Of a DNA stretch of 64,000 nt, positions 61,416-64,000 are shown piece by piece; position 1 is the first letter of the stretch; every line of letters begins with the position of its first letter. The DNA lies in the NCBI GenBank assembly GCA_949123685.1, contig CASBHZ010000003.1, positions 26,352-90,351 on the forward strand, in the 5' to 3' direction. Below the pieces are notes generated by a model. That model searched no databases and was not told where the DNA came from. It saw only the letters and a list, made by a program, of their open reading frames with translations. Made by a program: the position numbers and the translations under genes. This DNA is from an uncultured Bacteroidales bacterium (GTDB taxonomy: Bacteria; Bacteroidota; Bacteroidia; Bacteroidales; Muribaculaceae).

Positions 61416-62627
61416 ATGGGAAATCAAAAAGGAAGAATATTGTTTGTTACAACATCTTATGAGCAGAAGGCAAATTCTGCGGCTATAAGGAATAACGCAT
61501 GGGTTTCAGGTCTGATTGCAAATGGTTATCGGGTGGAAGTGTTAACTCCTGAATGGCCTGATTTCATGCGGTCGTCTTTTCTGATGTCTCAAAACAAAGC
61601 TCCCGTAATAAGGACAAAACTGCCTGAATTGAAAGCGTTATCATTGACTCGCAAAGAGCAGTCTGTGAAATTTCCCAAGTTTCTAATAGGATTAAGGCAT
61701 ATTATAAGGGATTTGATGTTTTTCCCGGATGTTTGTAAGAATTGGAAAAAACATGTGGATTGTATTGATCTTAATAAATATGATGCGCTTGTTTCTTCTT
61801 CTGATTTTAAAAGCTCACATATGGTGGCTTATGGTTTTAAAAAAAGATGTCCGAATCTAAAGTGGATTCAAGTGTGGGGGGATCCCTGGTCGACTGATAT
61901 CAACTTAAGTTGGGTGCAACGCAGAAAAGCAGGAATATGTGAGAGAAAAATGCTCCAGGCAGCAGATGAGATTATATATGTTTCAGATCTAACGAAAAAT
62001 GTCATGCAGGATATCTATAAAGAGTCGGCTGATAAAATGCATTATATACCGCGAGGTTTCTATAAACCTGTATATAAATGTTCGAATGCTGAATCTGGAA
62101 ATAAACCTGAATATTCAATAGTCTATACGGGAGTGTTGTCAAAAGGTAGACATATTGAAGATTTCTGTGAGTCAATGGAGAGGTATAATGCGGAGCATTC
62201 AAAAAGATTTAAACTTGATCTTTATGGGAATTATAATCATGAGACAATACGTAATTTGAGTGTATACCCAAGTGTGCGATTTAATGAAAGCATAGATTAT
62301 GATAGCGTATTGGATGTATATAAAAAAGCTGATATTCTTTTATTTGTTTCAAACGGGAATAATTCTTCTCAGATTCCGGGAAAACTTTTTGATTATCTTG
62401 GAACCACGCTCCCTGTGTTATGTCTGATTGAACCGGAAGAACCAAGTCTTGAAAACCTTCTGAATAAATATGATAACTGTTTTGTTGTCAAAAATATAAA
62501 GGAGTTAATCGATGACTCGTTTAAGATTATGAAAGAGATCATGGCGAAAAGTTATAAAATAGAAAAATCATTTTCTCCAGAAACAATTGGGGCGACACTG
62601 TCAAGAATTATTGAAACAGGTTCTTAG
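61416..62627 (+). CDS. GT-B glycosyltransferase (family 4 type)
   Basis: A 403-residue protein from the ATG at 61416 (GRILFVTTSYEQKANSAAIRNNAW quoted in part: RILFVTTSYEQKANS). The frame is open from 61344 but the added residues overlap the flippase gene. VEVLTPEWPDFM and KWIQVWGDPWS lie in the N-domain; YTGVLSKGRHIEDF and FVSNGNNSSQIPGKLFDYLG are the C-domain donor-binding parts. It adds a sugar to the lipid-linked unit. Confidence 0.78.
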   Translation: MGNQKGRILFVTTSYEQKANSAAIRNNAWVSGLIANGYRVEVLTPEWPDFMRSSFLMSQNKAPVIRTKLPELKALSLTRKEQSVKFPKFLIGLRHIIRDLMFFPDVCKNWKKHVDCIDLNKYDALVSSSDFKSSHMVAYGFKKRCPNLKWIQVWGDPWSTDINLSWVQRRKAGICERKMLQAADEIIYVSDLTKNVMQDIYKESADKMHYIPRGFYKPVYKCSNAESGNKPEYSIVYTGVLSKGRHIEDFCESMERYNAEHSKRFKLDLYGNYNHETIRNLSVYPSVRFNESIDYDSVLDVYKKADILLFVSNGNNSSQIPGKLFDYLGTTLPVLCLIEPEEPSLENLLNKYDNCFVVKNIKELIDDSFKIMKEIMAKSYKIEKSFSPETIGATLSRIIETGS

Positions 62628-62687
62628 TATGTGTTGATTCTTGCAAGGAATTTGTTTAAAAAGGTTTCTATTATGATTTAATACATT

Positions 62688-63854
62688 ATGATTGTCTATT
62701 TCGCATTCATGAGTCTGGCGCTGATCTCATATCTTACACCAAGATTACGAGATTCTAAGAGATGGTTCTGGGCATACAATGTTGTGCTTGCATTATTTCT
62801 ATGTTTCGGATATATGTGCGGATCAGACTGGAGAACATATGAGCTTTTCTATAATGATATAGATTTTAATCATTTGTTTGATAATAATCATACAGAGCCC
62901 GGATATTATATTTATATGTTGTCATGGAAAGTTCTCGGTGTATCTTTTTGGCCATATTTTATAATTACAAAGTTATTTATATTTGTCATAATATCATACG
63001 CTATACATAAGTATGCAAGCCGGTTTATATATCTTACATGGTTTATTTTTCTACCTCAAGCTGGATTCTTTATCTTTATAGATAATCCGATGCGTAATGC
63101 CATAGCAGCCGCGATATTCTTGCTTGGCGTGAGATATATAATTAGCCGGAATTTCAAGATGTATTTATTGTTTTGTGTTTTAGCGTCTTCATTCCATGTC
63201 ACGGCATTAATTTTGCCATTATTATATTTTGTGTTAGATAGGGAAATAAGCACTAAAGCATATATCATAACTTTCGTTATAGTGTTTGTGTTTTTTGGAG
63301 TTCCCGGGTTATTTGAGGATACTTTGGTTCGGGTTGGTGGTATAAATCCTTTTATATTGAATAAGGTTACATGGTATCTTCTAGGGGATACTCCGGATTC
63401 TGTCGGTAAGGCTTTTTCACTCGGAACATTGTTACAGGTTGTTGTGTATTTCTTTTTATTGTATTGTAGGGGAAATATTGAGAAAGAGAAATATGGTAGG
63501 CTAATACTCAATGCCTCACTATTGTTTGTAATAATTTTCAGAATTGGGATTGCATTAGCTATTTTCGGACGTCTTCAACTATATTTTGTGGTTTTTTATT
63601 GTGCGGGCATAAGTTGTCTGATAAAAGCATTTAAATATAGAAGTCAGTTTGTGTATCTGTTTTTCATAGTTTCTTATTCATCTTTTATCGGGTACAAAAA
63701 TATTAGTATGAACGGGTGGAAATATGTGCCTTACACTAATTATATATGGTACGTATTGACAGGTAATACTCTTAGTTATGATCAACGGGACGATTATAAT
63801 AAAAAACATACCCCATATAAAGATTCAATCAATCTTTATTCTAATGATAATTAA
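62688..63854 (+). CDS. EpsG/Wzy-like polysaccharide polymerase
   Basis: A 388-residue integral membrane protein with about eleven helices. The early CGSDWRTYELFYNDI and TEPGYYIY motifs and the later NPMRNAIAAAIFLLGVRYI are the marks of the EpsG family, which joins repeat units in the periplasm. It would work with Wzx at 59923 and Wzz at 48734. The DNA is very AT-rich. Last complete gene of the window. Confidence 0.8.
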   Translation: MIVYFAFMSLALISYLTPRLRDSKRWFWAYNVVLALFLCFGYMCGSDWRTYELFYNDIDFNHLFDNNHTEPGYYIYMLSWKVLGVSFWPYFIITKLFIFVIISYAIHKYASRFIYLTWFIFLPQAGFFIFIDNPMRNAIAAAIFLLGVRYIISRNFKMYLLFCVLASSFHVTALILPLLYFVLDREISTKAYIITFVIVFVFFGVPGLFEDTLVRVGGINPFILNKVTWYLLGDTPDSVGKAFSLGTLLQVVVYFFLLYCRGNIEKEKYGRLILNASLLFVIIFRIGIALAIFGRLQLYFVVFYCAGISCLIKAFKYRSQFVYLFFIVSYSSFIGYKNISMNGWKYVPYTNYIWYVLTGNTLSYDQRDDYNKKHTPYKDSINLYSNDN

Positions 63855-64000
63855 TAAGTAAGGGATCACATTAAACACGTATTATTATCCCTTTAAAGGA
63901 ATCACTTACTTAAGGATTATAATAAAATTAGTTTAGTACATGACAAAAAAATTGAAATCATGCTGTTAAACAGCTAAATTTTCAGGCAATTATATTTGTA
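63855..64000. other. Gene-free AT-rich end of the window
   Basis: Short inverted repeats AAGTAAGGGAT and ATCCC, and TAAGTAAG with CTTACTTA, are seen at 63855-63915. No ORF; the next gene lies outside. Confidence 0.4.

Noticed and set aside
63855..63915. TTAAGTAAGT word shared with the gap at 51785, as possible capsule-flanking repeats
   Set aside because: Ten AT-rich bases are expected by chance in such DNA, and the surroundings do not match.

Overview
The window looks like a chromosomal segment of a Bacteroidales gut bacterium, most likely Muribaculaceae-like (inference). Support comes from promoters of the Bacteroidota type (TTTG about 20 bases before TAnnTTTG), families largely confined to this phylum (DUF4924, DUF4292, a UpxY-type antiterminator, T9SS-like cargo), the thrS-infC-rpmI-rplT order followed by a 6S-like RNA, and a GldE-like CBS protein beside LptC. 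No tRNA, rRNA, CRISPR array or complete insertion sequence was found.

Layout. 1-12 kb is housekeeping: a truncated sugar nucleotidyltransferase, holB, an AddB-like nuclease, rplY, pth, hslR, a META-domain lipoprotein, a type II NADH dehydrogenase and a TPR protein. 12-16 kb is the translation operon thrS-infC-rpmI-rplT, a candidate 6S RNA and a nitroreductase. 16.9-20 kb holds DUF4924-rfbD-prfC on the minus strand. 20-26 kb is an envelope block (FtsB-like, coaX, outer-membrane barrel, lptC, CNNM/GldE-like) bracketed by two near-identical-length ECF sigma paralogues. 26.2-26.9 kb is non-coding and contains a 368-bp MITE-like element with 15-bp terminal inverted repeats and a 9-bp target duplication. 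26.9-35.7 kb is minus-strand: a large secreted Ig-like protein, then dut-TPR-DUF4292-EnvC-acyltransferase, then a 55-residue ferredoxin.

The right half is glycan synthesis. 35.9-46.1 kb is a first locus: GT2 and flippase on the plus strand, and on the minus strand a GT-A, two large membrane proteins flanking an LTA-synthase-like phosphotransferase, a GT-B enzyme, and an inserted REP-associated transposase (RAYT) with its REP-like array. 46.3-50.7 kb is an export operon (Wza-like SLBB protein, Wzz, M23-LysM peptidase). 51-63.9 kb is a capsule or exopolysaccharide operon led by a UpxY antiterminator behind a structured leader: PglD/NeuD-like acetyltransferase, ATP-grasp, epimerase, metallophosphoesterase, WecE, GT56 (WecF-like), acetyltransferase, asparagine-synthase-like protein, Wzx, GT-B and an EpsG/Wzy-like polymerase.

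Working model for the capsule: WecE makes a 4-amino-4,6-dideoxygalactose nucleotide, the PglD-like enzyme acetylates it, and the GT56 enzyme transfers Fuc4NAc. The ATP-grasp and asparagine-synthase-like proteins suggest an amide or amino-acid decoration. Wzx and the EpsG-like protein would flip and polymerise the repeat unit, and the SLBB/Wzz pair would export it. DNA from about 51.6 kb on is visibly more AT-rich than the rest, except for the wecE gene, which suggests a mosaic, transferred locus. All functions are from sequence reading only; no database search was run.
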